From the NCBI RefSeq assembly GCF_028435365.1, contig NZ_JAGTJJ010000078.1, positions 1-45,208 of the forward strand: a stretch of DNA of 45,208 nucleotides. Reading direction: 5' to 3'. Under the pieces are notes generated by a model. That model saw only the letters and a program-made list of their open reading frames with translations. It was not told where the DNA came from and made no database searches. Position numbers and translations under genes: made by a program. This DNA is from Polyangium jinanense. GTDB lineage: Bacteria > Myxococcota > Polyangia > Polyangiales > Polyangiaceae. Positions 1 through 7,721 of the stretch are shown in pieces. Position 1 is the stretch's first letter; every line of letters starts with the position of its first letter.

Positions 1-325
1 CCCGGGCCCCGCGGGGGCTGTTCGCCCCTCGACCCGAACCAGGGCAAGCCCTGGACCGTTCGTGGAAGAACTGCGCATCGCGCAGTTCTTCCAACAGGCC
101 GGTGGCAAGACCAGGAAGGTGCGTTGCACGCTGGCGACGGGCACGTTGCCTGTTGAATCGTCAGCGCCGCGGTCTTGATGGGCAGGGTCGTCGTTGGTCT
201 TGACCTGGCCTGTTCGATGAACTGCGCGTTGCGCAGTTCATCGACCCCGGGTCCAGCGCTTGCGCTGGTCCAGGTCCAGGGGCGGATAGCCCCGGTGGGG
301 CCTGGGGCAAAGCCCCAGCGCAGCG
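1..325. repeat. Dispersed hairpin element family 1, copy 1
   Basis: About 325 bp nearly matching a second copy at 34455-34790 in the same orientation; this copy may be cut by the window edge. It is a chain of perfect or near-perfect hairpins: 64-92 (stem GGAAGAACTGCGC, 3-nt loop), 215-243 (stem CGATGAACTGCGC, 3-nt loop), 253-268 (CCAGCGC/GCGCTGG) and 302-318 (CTGGGGC/GCCCCAG). The core AACTGCGC-nnn-GCGCAGTT occurs twice per copy about 150 bp apart. It lies just beyond the 3' end of the leftward PEGA gene. It could act as a structured 3' UTR or terminator, or be a REP/MITE-like element. No transposase is nearby. Confidence 0.8.
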
Positions 326-390
326 CCTCCCAGATGAGATTAATGCTCAGCTGCGAGGGAGAGGGGAGGAGAGCGAGGTGAGGGGCAGGT

Positions 391-2541
391 TCACTTGAAC
401 TTGACGGCGGCCGTCTTCGTCTCGCCGGCCTTCACGGTCACGCTCACCGTCTGCTTGCCCTTGTCGGGGTGGATGAACGTCACCGTGTGCGTACCGGCCG
501 GCACGCTCACGCCGACCTTGGGCGTGCTGCCGAGCGGACGACCGTCGAGGACGACCTTCGAGACCGGGATCGAGTTGATGTTGAGCGTCCCGTTGCCCGT
601 GGCCGGCGCCTTGTCGCCGCCCGACGCTGTCGACGCGGTCGCGGACGTGCCGCTCGACGTCGAGCCGCTCGACGTCGAGCCCGTCGCCGAGCCCGTGTCG
701 GTCGCGGAGCCGCTCGCGGAGCCGCTCGCCGAGCCGCTCGCCGAGCCGCTCGCCACGGCGTCGTTCGTCGGCGCCTTGCCCGGCTCGTAGAGCGCGATGC
801 GGATCGGCTTCTCGGCGAGGCCGTCGTCGAAGGTGAGATCTTGCGAGAAGTCGTCGAGGCCCTTCTTCGTGGCGACGAGCTTCCAGCCGGCCGTGGGATC
901 GAGGTCGATCTTGACGGGCTGGTTCTTCCACTCCTTCTCGGGGATCTTCTTCTCTTCCTTCTTCGCGTTGACCAGCTTGACGGCCGCGCCTTCGGTCGCG
1001 AGCTCGAGCACGATCTGCCCGCGCAGCACCTTGAGCTTGATCGGGCCGATCTCCTTCAGCTTGCCGGCCTCGATGTCGACCGTCTGCTCGAGCCTGTCGT
1101 AGCGGTCGCCGGCCTCGAACTTGAGCTTGTGCGAGCCGGCCGTGATGTCCTTCAACTCGACCGGGAGCACGCCCTTATCCGTGCCGTCGATCCACACCTT
1201 CGTGTTCGGCGTCGCGGCGAGGATCTTCAGGCCCGTCACGTTCGCGCTCGCCGTTGCCGGCGCGGACGACGTCCCGGGCGCAGCGCCGCTGGTCTCGAGC
1301 GTGACCATGACGGGCGTCTCTTTGCCGGCCTCGACGACGGCCGAAACCTTCTCGTCCTTGCCGAGGTCCGTGACGATGACACGCACCGTTTTCTCGCCGG
1401 GGCCGAGCTCGGCGACCACGCAGGGCGTGGTGTCGCACTTCTTCTGGCCGTCGACGAAGATCTCCGCCTTGCTGATCGACGCGCCCTTCGACTGGATGTC
1501 GATCTTCAGCGAGCCCTTCTTCGGCAGGAACATGAAGACCCCGAGGCCGATGACCGCGACGAGCGCGACGGCGCCGAGGATGATGGCGATCTTGCTGCCG
1601 CCGGACGACGGCGCGGGCTGCACGCCGGGGATGCCGACCAGATCGGGGCGCGGGCGGATCGCCGTCGCCTCGGAGCGCGCCGTCATCGGCGCTTGCGAGG
1701 GCGGCATCGCGGGGACGGGCACCACGCCCGCGGAGGCGAGCGTCGTGGACACGCCGGGCGCCTGAGGCGGCGGCATCGCGGCGCCGGGCGGCAACGTGCC
1801 GAGCGTCGGAACCGCGACGGGCGGGGGCAGCGGCGCGGGGCGCGCGGAGCCACCCGAGCCGGAGAGCAGGGCCGCGGCCGCGCTGCTCATGGGAGGCATG
1901 CCGGCGGCGGGGCGCGGGCCGGTCGGGTGCGGGTCGCCTTTGCTCGCGTCGAAGACGTGGGTCGACTCTTCCTCGTCGTCCCAGTCCATGTCGACGGCCT
2001 TGCCGCCGGGGCCCACCTTCGCGGCGGGGGCTTCACCGGTCGGCGCGCCGGGGGGCGGCGGCAGCGGTACCGGCGCGGCGGCTCCGGGCGGCGGCGGCAG
2101 CGGCAGCGAGGAGTTGCCTGCGCCTGGCGGCGGCGGGAGCGGCACCGATGTGGCGGCTCCGGGCGGCGGCGGCAGCGGCACCGACGTGGCGGCTCCGGGC
2201 GGCGGCGCGGGGGGCATGGGAAGAGGCACCGACGTGGCGGCTCCCGGCGGCGGCGGCAGCGGGATCGAAGACGCGCCTGCGCCGGGCGGCGGCGGCAGGG
2301 GCGTCGCGATCCGCTGCGAGGGTGCCCCTGGCGGAGGGGGCAACGCGCTCGGGGGCGGGGGCAAGGGTCCGCCGCTTCCAGGCGGGGGCGGAAGGGGAAC
2401 GGGTGCGACCCCGCCGAGCAGCGTGCTCTTGCGGGCAGCTCCCGAAGGGGGCGGCGGCATGAGTCCTGGCGTGGTGCTGCGAGGAGCCTTCTTCGCTAGC
2501 CCCTCGAAGACGTCCAGATCGCTGCCCTTATCATCGGCCAT
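391..2541 (-). CDS. Proline-rich membrane-anchored PEGA-domain protein
   Basis: 716 residues. Residues 1-170 are a low-complexity region with about nine copies of a PLPPPPGA-type motif. An acidic patch, DWDDEEESTHVFD, sits near 185-197, and a further Pro/Ala-rich linker follows. One transmembrane helix lies at about 317-339 (IAIILGAVALVAVIGLGVFMF). After it come three to four beta-rich modules (about 343-415, 434-505, 505-585), a Gly/Ser/Ala repeat linker (597-640) and a clear C-terminal PEGA domain (about 650-716: VVLDGRPLGSTPKVGVSVPAGTH). The likely topology is a cytoplasmic proline-rich tail with the PEGA modules outside the inner membrane. PEGA domains are thought to contact surface or cell-wall structures, and in myxobacteria they often accompany Ser/Thr kinase signalling; neither role is proven here. 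No signal peptide is present. The ATG start has clear coding on its downstream side. Confidence 0.85.
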   Translation of the reverse strand: MADDKGSDLDVFEGLAKKAPRSTTPGLMPPPPSGAARKSTLLGGVAPVPLPPPPGSGGPLPPPPSALPPPPGAPSQRIATPLPPPPGAGASSIPLPPPPGAATSVPLPMPPAPPPGAATSVPLPPPPGAATSVPLPPPPGAGNSSLPLPPPPGAAAPVPLPPPPGAPTGEAPAAKVGPGGKAVDMDWDDEEESTHVFDASKGDPHPTGPRPAAGMPPMSSAAAALLSGSGGSARPAPLPPPVAVPTLGTLPPGAAMPPPQAPGVSTTLASAGVVPVPAMPPSQAPMTARSEATAIRPRPDLVGIPGVQPAPSSGGSKIAIILGAVALVAVIGLGVFMFLPKKGSLKIDIQSKGASISKAEIFVDGQKKCDTTPCVVAELGPGEKTVRVIVTDLGKDEKVSAVVEAGKETPVMVTLETSGAAPGTSSAPATASANVTGLKILAATPNTKVWIDGTDKGVLPVELKDITAGSHKLKFEAGDRYDRLEQTVDIEAGKLKEIGPIKLKVLRGQIVLELATEGAAVKLVNAKKEEKKIPEKEWKNQPVKIDLDPTAGWKLVATKKGLDDFSQDLTFDDGLAEKPIRIALYEPGKAPTNDAVASGSASGSASGSASGSATDTGSATGSTSSGSTSSGTSATASTASGGDKAPATGNGTLNINSIPVSKVVLDGRPLGSTPKVGVSVPAGTHTVTFIHPDKGKQTVSVTVKAGETKTAAVKFK

Positions 2542-2744
2542 GTTCAGCCACTCCTCGACAGAATGCGACGTTACGCCGCGGACGACAGGAAACCCTTTCG
2601 CACATCTCGCGCGACGCGAGTAGAGGGTCGATGGGTCTCCGTGTTCGCACCGCGCCCAGGCGGGAAAACCGAGACACGCCTAGCCTAGCCGCGCTTGGCG
2701 TGCTTCGCGAATTTCTTCACATGATTCCGCGGAGTTCGTCCCTC

Positions 2745-2857
2745 GGTCCCAAGGGGGACGCCTCGCGTCCCCCTCTCGTCCGGGCAAAGCCCGGACGATT
2801 CACCCCCTAGAGGGAAGCTCGCGAAGCGAGCTTCCACGCACCGAACGGTGCGATCCG
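2745..2857. repeat. Dispersed hairpin element family 2, copy A
   Basis: About 115 bp matching 33857-33970. Four hairpins in a row: 2752-2774 (AGGGGGACGC, loop ctc), 2777-2797 (CGTCCGGGC, loop aaa), 2813-2835 (GGAAGCTCGC, loop gaa) and 2837-2852 (CGCACCG, loop aa). Hairpins 1 and 2 are conserved almost to the base in the other copy. Hairpins 3 and 4 differ in sequence there but still pair. The element abuts the stop codon of the leftward NAGPA-like gene, so it may terminate that transcript. The rest of the 316-bp gap (2542-2744) shows nothing recognisable; it should carry the promoter of the PEGA gene. Confidence 0.8.
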
Positions 2858-5536
2858 TCAGTTCGACGCCCCCTCAGCGGGGTCCTTCTGGGGCTTCTTG
2901 AAGTAGCGGATCCGCTTCTGTTGCAGCGGATACCACTTGTCGAAAGGCACGATGGGCGTGTCCTCCAGGAAGCGGCGGCCGCCGGGGGCCTCGGCGCGGG
3001 CGAGGCGCACGGCCGTCGGGCCCTGGGGCGGATGCACGGCCGCGCCGGCGAGATCCGTGTCGCCGCCGAGCGCCACCGCGAGCGGCTTCGCAAGAAGCAG
3101 CCGCGTGCTGCATCCCGCGTTCTTCAAGAGCGCGTCGAGCGCCTTTGCGTCGGCCGCGGAAGCATCCGCAGGCGTCAAGAGCTCGACGTAGAGGAGCATG
3201 CCGTCCTTGTCGTTCACGCCGACGGCGGCCGCGGCGACCGCGGCGTTCGGCGAGCCCGTTGCGAGGCGAACCGCGCCTTCGACGGGCGACTCCGCGCCGA
3301 TCGCGAACGCGCCGGCCGAAGCCCAGAGCGACGCCGATCCCGCACCTGCATCGGCCGGGCCCGCATCGAGCACCGCCACGGTCTTGCCCGCGCTTTGCGC
3401 CGAGGCCTTCGCGGCCGCCACCGTGCGTGGATCGATCTTCACCACGCGCGCCTTGCGATCGGGCCGCGCCGCGTCGATGCGCAGCTCCGTCGAGGCGAGC
3501 GCATACGGAAAACCATGCTGCGGCAAGCCCTTCACGCGCCACTGTCCTTCGCCGTCGACGGGCGGTTGCGCGACGGGCGTGATCCCCGGGCCCGGCAGCA
3601 CGTGGCGCAGCGTCATGTAGAAGTAGTCGCGTGCCTCGCGCTTGATGTAGCGCGGGAAGTTCATGAGGCCCATGCCGCGGATGAAGCGCCTGCCGCGGAA
3701 CTTCCATCCGTCGATGCCGGAGACCGTGCCTTCCGACTCCCAGTCGTATTGCAAGGGCCTGCCGAGCGGATCCATCTCGCCTTCTTGCGCGACCTTGTAG
3801 AACTCGAGCCCGCTGTGACCCGCGTTCATGTCGAGCGCGATGCCGTACGAGCAGCGCGTCTGGATCATTGCCTGCGCGAGCCCTTCGGGGCCGAGATCCG
3901 CGCCGTAGAAGTACGCGACGAACTTCTCCTTCGTCAGGCAAATACCCGTGCGCACGGTGTGCGTCTTGTCCGCCCAACCCGGCGGCGTGCCGCCCCACCA
4001 CGAGCGGTTGTACGGGTTGAACTTCTCGTCGAGCACCATGACCGTCATGTTCTGTCGGTACGACATCACGTTCGGCGGGATGCTCTGATCCTCGGGCCAG
4101 CTCCCGAACGCCGTGGAGCCATCACGCAGCACGGCGACGGTCGCGCCGTACGGCTTCGGCGGCAAGTAGACGACGCCGTCGGCCATCATGCCGAACTCGC
4201 CGTGCAGCGCTTGAAAGCCTGCGTTCGACGCAGCGACGACACGCTCGAGCACCGCGGGATCACGCGGGATGAGGCCCGGCCCAGCTTCACCCGTCGCGCC
4301 CTTCGGCTCGACCGTGCCGGCCATCATGTGGAGCTCCACCTGACGCGGATCCCATACGACGATGAACACGCGCGTCGTCTTGCGTGAGCGATCAGGGCGG
4401 ATGTACGTCGTGACGAACGCGGGCGGCAGGCCCTCGATCCTTCGAATGAAGGGATCCTTGTCCTGCGGGTTCCACTGTCCCTCGCCGGGGAGCGCGGGCG
4501 TGATCCACGGATCGAGCGGCGCCGGTGGCCAGCCGATCTCGGGGTCCGTGGGCATCGTACGCGTGGGCGCTTCGAGCGTGGTTTGTCCGAGGTCCTCCGC
4601 GATCGCCTCGGCCGCGGCCTGCTCGCCGCCCATGCTCTCCTTCTGCCGCATGACGACCTCGAGGCCCGCGAACGCGACGGCCTTGATCGTCTGCATCGCC
4701 TCGTCGCCGATGACGTCACGCACGCGATCGACCGACCACGTGACGACGTTGCCCGGCCGCGCAATCTCCCCACTCTCGTGCGAGAGCCAAGCAGGGAGCG
4801 TCGCAGGGCCATCGAGCGGCACGCGTGCCTCGCGGGTTCCATCACGCACGACGAGCGTGGCTTCTTCGAGCGCGCATCGCACGTCACGCGCGGGCGCCTC
4901 GCCTTCCTTTGGTTCGGCCTCTTGCGCCGCGGCTTCGCCTTCGCCCTCGCCGAGCGTGAACGTGCGCTTGCCGATGCCGCGGAGTTGTCCCGTCTCCTGC
5001 GCGTTCGTGAGCGCGTTCTGCAATCGCTCGACGCGGGTCCAGCCCTCGGTCGCGAGTGCTTGTCCCGAGAGATCGAAGACGTGCACGGTGGGATGGCTGC
5101 CGGCGATGAGCGGGCTCGAGACGTAGGCCAGTCGTTCGCCACGGACGACGGGGCGCGACTCATCGGCGCCGCTCGTCTCGGTGAGATTGTAGGCCCCGCC
5201 GACATCGAGGAGGACGCCTTCGGGCGAGAGCTCGGCGTGCACGAGGTAGAGGTCGTTCGGCTCGCCTTGCGCAGGCGCGGCGCGGACGACGGCGCGGCTC
5301 TTCGCACCAAGCGCGCCCCAGACGCCACGCGGCGGATCGATCCAGGCCACGTCGTCGGCAGTGAGAACGAGGCCCTGCGACGCGAGCGCCGAGGCAAGCG
5401 CCGTGGACCTGTCCTTCGCGCCCAGGTTCGGGATGCCGCGGGGCAAGAACGTCGCAAGGGCGGCAGCGCCGAGCACGGTGAGCGCGACGTGGCGGCGTCC
5501 TTGTCGGACGAAGGTGGAGAGACGGGAGGTGGCCAT
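2858..5536 (-). CDS. Exported protein with NAGPA-like phosphodiester glycosidase domain
   Basis: 892 residues starting MATSRLSTFVRQGRRHVALTV. Basic residues followed by a hydrophobic stretch at about 17-33 form an uncleaved anchor or signal peptide. The centre (about 330-640) resembles the phosphodiester glycosidase/NAGPA (DUF2233) fold: N-A-G-F-Q near 435, HGEFGMMADGVVYLPPKPYG near 443-460, and ALDMNAGHSGLEF near 565-575, equivalent to the family's G/S-rich 'L-D-G-G-x-S' segment but with Asn-Ala-Gly-His-Ser. The flanks (1-300 and 680-892) match nothing I recognise. NAGPA-family enzymes cleave phosphodiester-linked sugars; because the active-site motif is altered, I infer only the fold. The gene is monocistronic as far as visible. 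Confidence 0.65.
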   Translation of the reverse strand: MATSRLSTFVRQGRRHVALTVLGAAALATFLPRGIPNLGAKDRSTALASALASQGLVLTADDVAWIDPPRGVWGALGAKSRAVVRAAPAQGEPNDLYLVHAELSPEGVLLDVGGAYNLTETSGADESRPVVRGERLAYVSSPLIAGSHPTVHVFDLSGQALATEGWTRVERLQNALTNAQETGQLRGIGKRTFTLGEGEGEAAAQEAEPKEGEAPARDVRCALEEATLVVRDGTREARVPLDGPATLPAWLSHESGEIARPGNVVTWSVDRVRDVIGDEAMQTIKAVAFAGLEVVMRQKESMGGEQAAAEAIAEDLGQTTLEAPTRTMPTDPEIGWPPAPLDPWITPALPGEGQWNPQDKDPFIRRIEGLPPAFVTTYIRPDRSRKTTRVFIVVWDPRQVELHMMAGTVEPKGATGEAGPGLIPRDPAVLERVVAASNAGFQALHGEFGMMADGVVYLPPKPYGATVAVLRDGSTAFGSWPEDQSIPPNVMSYRQNMTVMVLDEKFNPYNRSWWGGTPPGWADKTHTVRTGICLTKEKFVAYFYGADLGPEGLAQAMIQTRCSYGIALDMNAGHSGLEFYKVAQEGEMDPLGRPLQYDWESEGTVSGIDGWKFRGRRFIRGMGLMNFPRYIKREARDYFYMTLRHVLPGPGITPVAQPPVDGEGQWRVKGLPQHGFPYALASTELRIDAARPDRKARVVKIDPRTVAAAKASAQSAGKTVAVLDAGPADAGAGSASLWASAGAFAIGAESPVEGAVRLATGSPNAAVAAAAVGVNDKDGMLLYVELLTPADASAADAKALDALLKNAGCSTRLLLAKPLAVALGGDTDLAGAAVHPPQGPTAVRLARAEAPGGRRFLEDTPIVPFDKWYPLQQKRIRYFKKPQKDPAEGASN

Positions 5537-5927
5537 GCCGCGTGGGGTTTGGGGCGTAGGACGCCGAAGGCGATCCGGAGCCCCAAGTGTCGACAGAACG
5601 CTCGAAGCCGATGGGACCTGCCCAACGCCGAGAAGGCGCGGAACGGCGCGGCAATATCATCGGTGCGGCGGAAGGGCCAACGTTTCGTCGGGGGGCGGAG
5701 GCGGGGCGGGTTTGGAAGCGGAAGCGGCCATGGAAGCCTCGTTCAATGGTGGACTTCCAGGAGCAAGGCGCAGATTGCCGTCGCATTTCCAGAAATCGAA
5801 TCGTTCGGCGGGTGGGGGGGATCCACCGCATGGTGAGGTCAACCACACCGAAGGTCGGCGAAGACGCGAAGGACGCCTCGTGTGGTGCCTACACGCGACC
5901 ACGAGGTAAGTTCACCCGGAATCCCTC

Positions 5928-6156
5928 GTCGACGAGACCCCGGAGGAGATCGGACCTCGTCGGGTGCCTGGTCGACGAGGCCCCGGAGGAGATCGGACCT
6001 CGTCGGGTGCCTGGTCGACGAGGCCCCGACGGAGTCCGATCAGGGCCGGGGTCTCGCGGACGAGGCAGGCGACGGAGTCCGATCAGGGCGGCGGTCTCGC
6101 GGACGAGGCAGGCGACGGAGTCCGATCACGGCGGGGGGCTCGCGGACGAGGCAGGT
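5928..6156. repeat. 43-bp minisatellite array 1
   Basis: More than five head-to-tail units with starts at 5928, 5971, 6014 and, in a diverged second form, 6028, 6071 and 6114; spacing within each form is exactly 43 bp. The first form carries an inverted repeat CGACGAGG...CCTCGTCG. The second form carries GACGGAGTCCGATCA and CGCGGACGAGGCAGG. Units abut with no spacers, so this is not a CRISPR. All reading frames through it are compositionally repeat-driven, and I annotate no gene. The rest of the 955-bp gap (5537-5927) shows nothing I recognise. Confidence 0.85.
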
Positions 6157-6290
6157 AGCGGAAGCGGGAGCGGAGGCGGAGGCGGAGGCGGAGGCGGAGG
6201 CGGAGGCGGAGGCGGAGGCGGAGGCGGAGGCGGAGGCGGAGGCGGAGGCGGAGGCGCGTGCGCGTGTGCGTGTGCGTGCGCGTGCGCTTG
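6157..6290. repeat. Compound low-complexity element: (GGAGGC)14 plus alternating GCGTGC tract
   Basis: A short GCGGAAGCGGGAGC lead-in runs into 14 perfect GGAGGC hexamers (6172-6255). An alternating purine-pyrimidine tract, GCGTGCGCGTGTGCG and similar, follows at 6256-6287. The purine-rich strand could form triplex or G-rich structures, and the alternating tract is a classical Z-DNA former. The same two blocks, with only about two GGAGGC units, recur inverted at 7578-7645. A related block lies at 8568-8622. The hexamer count is likely to vary by slippage. Confidence 0.9.
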
Positions 6291-6475
6291 GGGAACGGTA
6301 TGCAGGGGTTCCGCTCGGGGACGGCGAGCGTACCGTCGTGCTCGGCCTCTTCAAGGCCAAGCCGTGCTCCCCGTCCTCGCGCTTCGCGCTGCGGGCGGGT
6401 CCGCGCGGTGCTGCGCAGCCTTGAAGAGGCCTGCGCGCGACGGTGCGGGACGGGGGTCCCGGCGATTGGGCCGTC

Positions 6476-6485
6476 GGGCGGAGGA
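6476..6485 (+). promoter_or_regulatory. Ribosome binding site that fixes the four-helix-bundle start
   Basis: GGGCGGAGGA ends 6 nt before the ATG at 6492 and supports that start over the longer upstream reading frame, which runs into the low-complexity element. Confidence 0.6.
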
Positions 6486-6491
6486 ATCATC

Positions 6492-6821
6492 ATGCTGAAG
6501 ATCTACGAAGTCGTTTTGGCCATGGCGGGGGACGCGGCAAGCATTGCAGAACGGATTGAGCGAAAGGATTCGGATCTGGCGCGGCAGATGCGCAGGGCCA
6601 TGCACAGCGTCGCGTTGAACGCGGCAGAAGGCATGGGCAACCACGCCGGAAACAAGCGGCAGCGCTACTCCTCCGCCCTCGGGTCGGCAAGGGAAGTGCT
6701 GGCCTGCGTCCAGGTCGCCCAAGCCATGCGCTATATCGGCACCGTCGATGCAAAGGTCCTCGACCGAATGGACCACGTCATCGCCACCCTCACCCGCCTC
6801 GTCTACCGCCGCGCCTCGTAG
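6492..6821 (+). CDS. Four-helix-bundle protein (S23/IVS-type)
   Basis: 109 residues starting MLKIYEVVLAMAGDAASIAE. The family core is present: paired helices with an RQMRRAMHSVALNAAEGMG stretch, an S-A-L-G-S-A-R-E-V-L segment and a final helix of the LDRMDHVIATLTRLVYRR type. This is the pattern of PF05635 (23S rRNA intervening-sequence protein). The family is named for ORFs inserted in 23S rRNA but is scattered in many bacteria as stand-alone genes; the Avd proteins of diversity-generating retroelements share the fold. No rRNA and no reverse transcriptase is in this window, so the role is unknown. The gene is followed by a strong hairpin (6832-6866) and preceded by repeats, which makes it look like an independent unit. 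Confidence 0.8.
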   Translation: MLKIYEVVLAMAGDAASIAERIERKDSDLARQMRRAMHSVALNAAEGMGNHAGNKRQRYSSALGSAREVLACVQVAQAMRYIGTVDAKVLDRMDHVIATLTRLVYRRAS

Positions 6822-6831
6822 GAGAAGCCTC

Positions 6832-6866
6832 CCTCGCCCCTCTCCCGGGACGGGAGAGGGGCGAGG
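6832..6866 (+). terminator. 16-bp perfect hairpin downstream of the four-helix-bundle gene
   Basis: CCTCGCCCCTCTCCCG and its exact complement flank a 3-nt loop (6848-6850), starting 10 bp after the stop codon. There is no U-tract, so termination is inferred from position and stem strength only. The stem could also be a small dispersed palindrome. Confidence 0.55.
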
Positions 6867-7029
6867 GGTGAGGTACGTTCAGCGTGGGTTCTCCCACGAC
6901 TCCCCCGACGAACCAATCCGCTCTTTTCCAATTGCCTCGGGCCGCAATCCATGAGACAAAGCAAGCGACGCCAGCCGGTGCTACCAACACCGACCGGCGT
7001 CTCCCCACAACCCCGACAGACCCGGAGTC

Positions 7030-7578
7030 ATGAGTATGGCTACGATACAGCTCCATCCGCCGCCGGCAAACTTTACGGCGGCGCACGCCCTGCTGGGGCG
7101 CCTTTACCTGGAACACCGCGATTTCCTGCGCCGCCTTCTTCTCGGACAGGCCATCCCTCCCAGCGACGTGGACGATGTTGTGCAGGAGGTCTTCCTCACG
7201 GCCTGGCGACGCCTCGAATGTCTTGTTACGCCGGAGCAGGCGCGCCCGTGGCTGCTGATGATTGGGCTCAACCGTGCGCGCAATCATCGAAAGCTGGCGC
7301 GTTGCGAACGGGAGGTACTCGCGGGCCTTTCGGATGACTTTCCCGAGCGGGAAGACGAAGCGGAGTCGACGGAGGCGCTCGTGCTGGCGACGTACGGGTT
7401 CTTCCGGCTCAAGCGACTCCTCTTGAAGATCGGCCCGCGCGCCCGTGCGGTCGTGGTGCCTTACCTGGAAGGCCGTTCGATCCGGGAGATCGCCGAAGCG
7501 CTCGGCATCAAGACGAAGACCGCCTACGCCCGCATCTCCCTCGCCCGACGGCACCTGCAAACGCTCGCGCTCGCCTGA
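7030..7578 (+). CDS. ECF-type RNA polymerase sigma factor
   Basis: 182 residues. Region 2 lies at about 15-63 and contains the D-V-D-D-V-V-Q-E-V-F-L-T-A-W-R-R-L signature of sigma-70 region 2. A short charged linker follows (about 95-120). Region 4 (about 125-180) ends with the helix-turn-helix SIREIAEALGIKTKTAYARI. Length and the two-domain layout fit extracytoplasmic-function sigma factors, which redirect RNA polymerase to a small regulon. No anti-sigma factor is adjacent: upstream is the four-helix-bundle gene and downstream a lipoprotein methyltransferase, so control may be transcriptional or by a distant partner. An internal ATG at 7036 has better spacing from the GGAG at 7023 than the ATG used here. 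Confidence 0.9.
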   Translation: MSMATIQLHPPPANFTAAHALLGRLYLEHRDFLRRLLLGQAIPPSDVDDVVQEVFLTAWRRLECLVTPEQARPWLLMIGLNRARNHRKLARCEREVLAGLSDDFPEREDEAESTEALVLATYGFFRLKRLLLKIGPRARAVVVPYLEGRSIREIAEALGIKTKTAYARISLARRHLQTLALA

Positions 7579-7645
7579 TCCGCAAGCGCACGCGCACGCG
7601 CAAGCGCAAGCGCACGCGCCTCCGCCTCCGCTCCCGCTTCCGTGT
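7578..7645. repeat. Compound low-complexity element, inverted copy
   Basis: Read on the minus strand this is GCGGAAGCGGGAGCGGAGGC followed by an alternating GCGTGCGCTTGCG tract, the same order of blocks as 6157-6290 but with only about two GGAGGC units. It starts at the stop codon of the sigma-factor gene. With the first copy it forms an inverted pair around the four-helix-bundle and sigma-factor genes. Confidence 0.8.
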
Positions 7646-7721
7646 CCGCTTTCTCCGGTCGATGCCGCTCGTACGGTCGCCGTCGCTATGCACTGCGGAA
7701 CGCGCGGCTTATGTTGTTCGA

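Noticed and set aside
175..381. Small ORF conserved between the two family 1 repeats (also 34638-34925)
   Set aside because: Both frames run through hairpin arms; similarity follows DNA identity of the repeat and there is no ribosome site or coding-type variation.
469..2499. 676-residue rightward ORF over the PEGA gene
   Set aside because: Composition almost only Arg, Ala, Gly and Asp; antisense shadow.
5928..6156. Possible CRISPR array
   Set aside because: Units abut with no unique spacers and period is constant; no cas gene is present.
6258..6491. N-terminal extension of the four-helix-bundle frame
   Set aside because: It translates the alternating GCGTGC tract; the ATG at 6492 has a good ribosome site and starts the family homology.
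6492..6821. Diversity-generating retroelement accessory (Avd)
   Set aside because: Same fold, but no reverse transcriptase or template/variable repeat is visible in the window.
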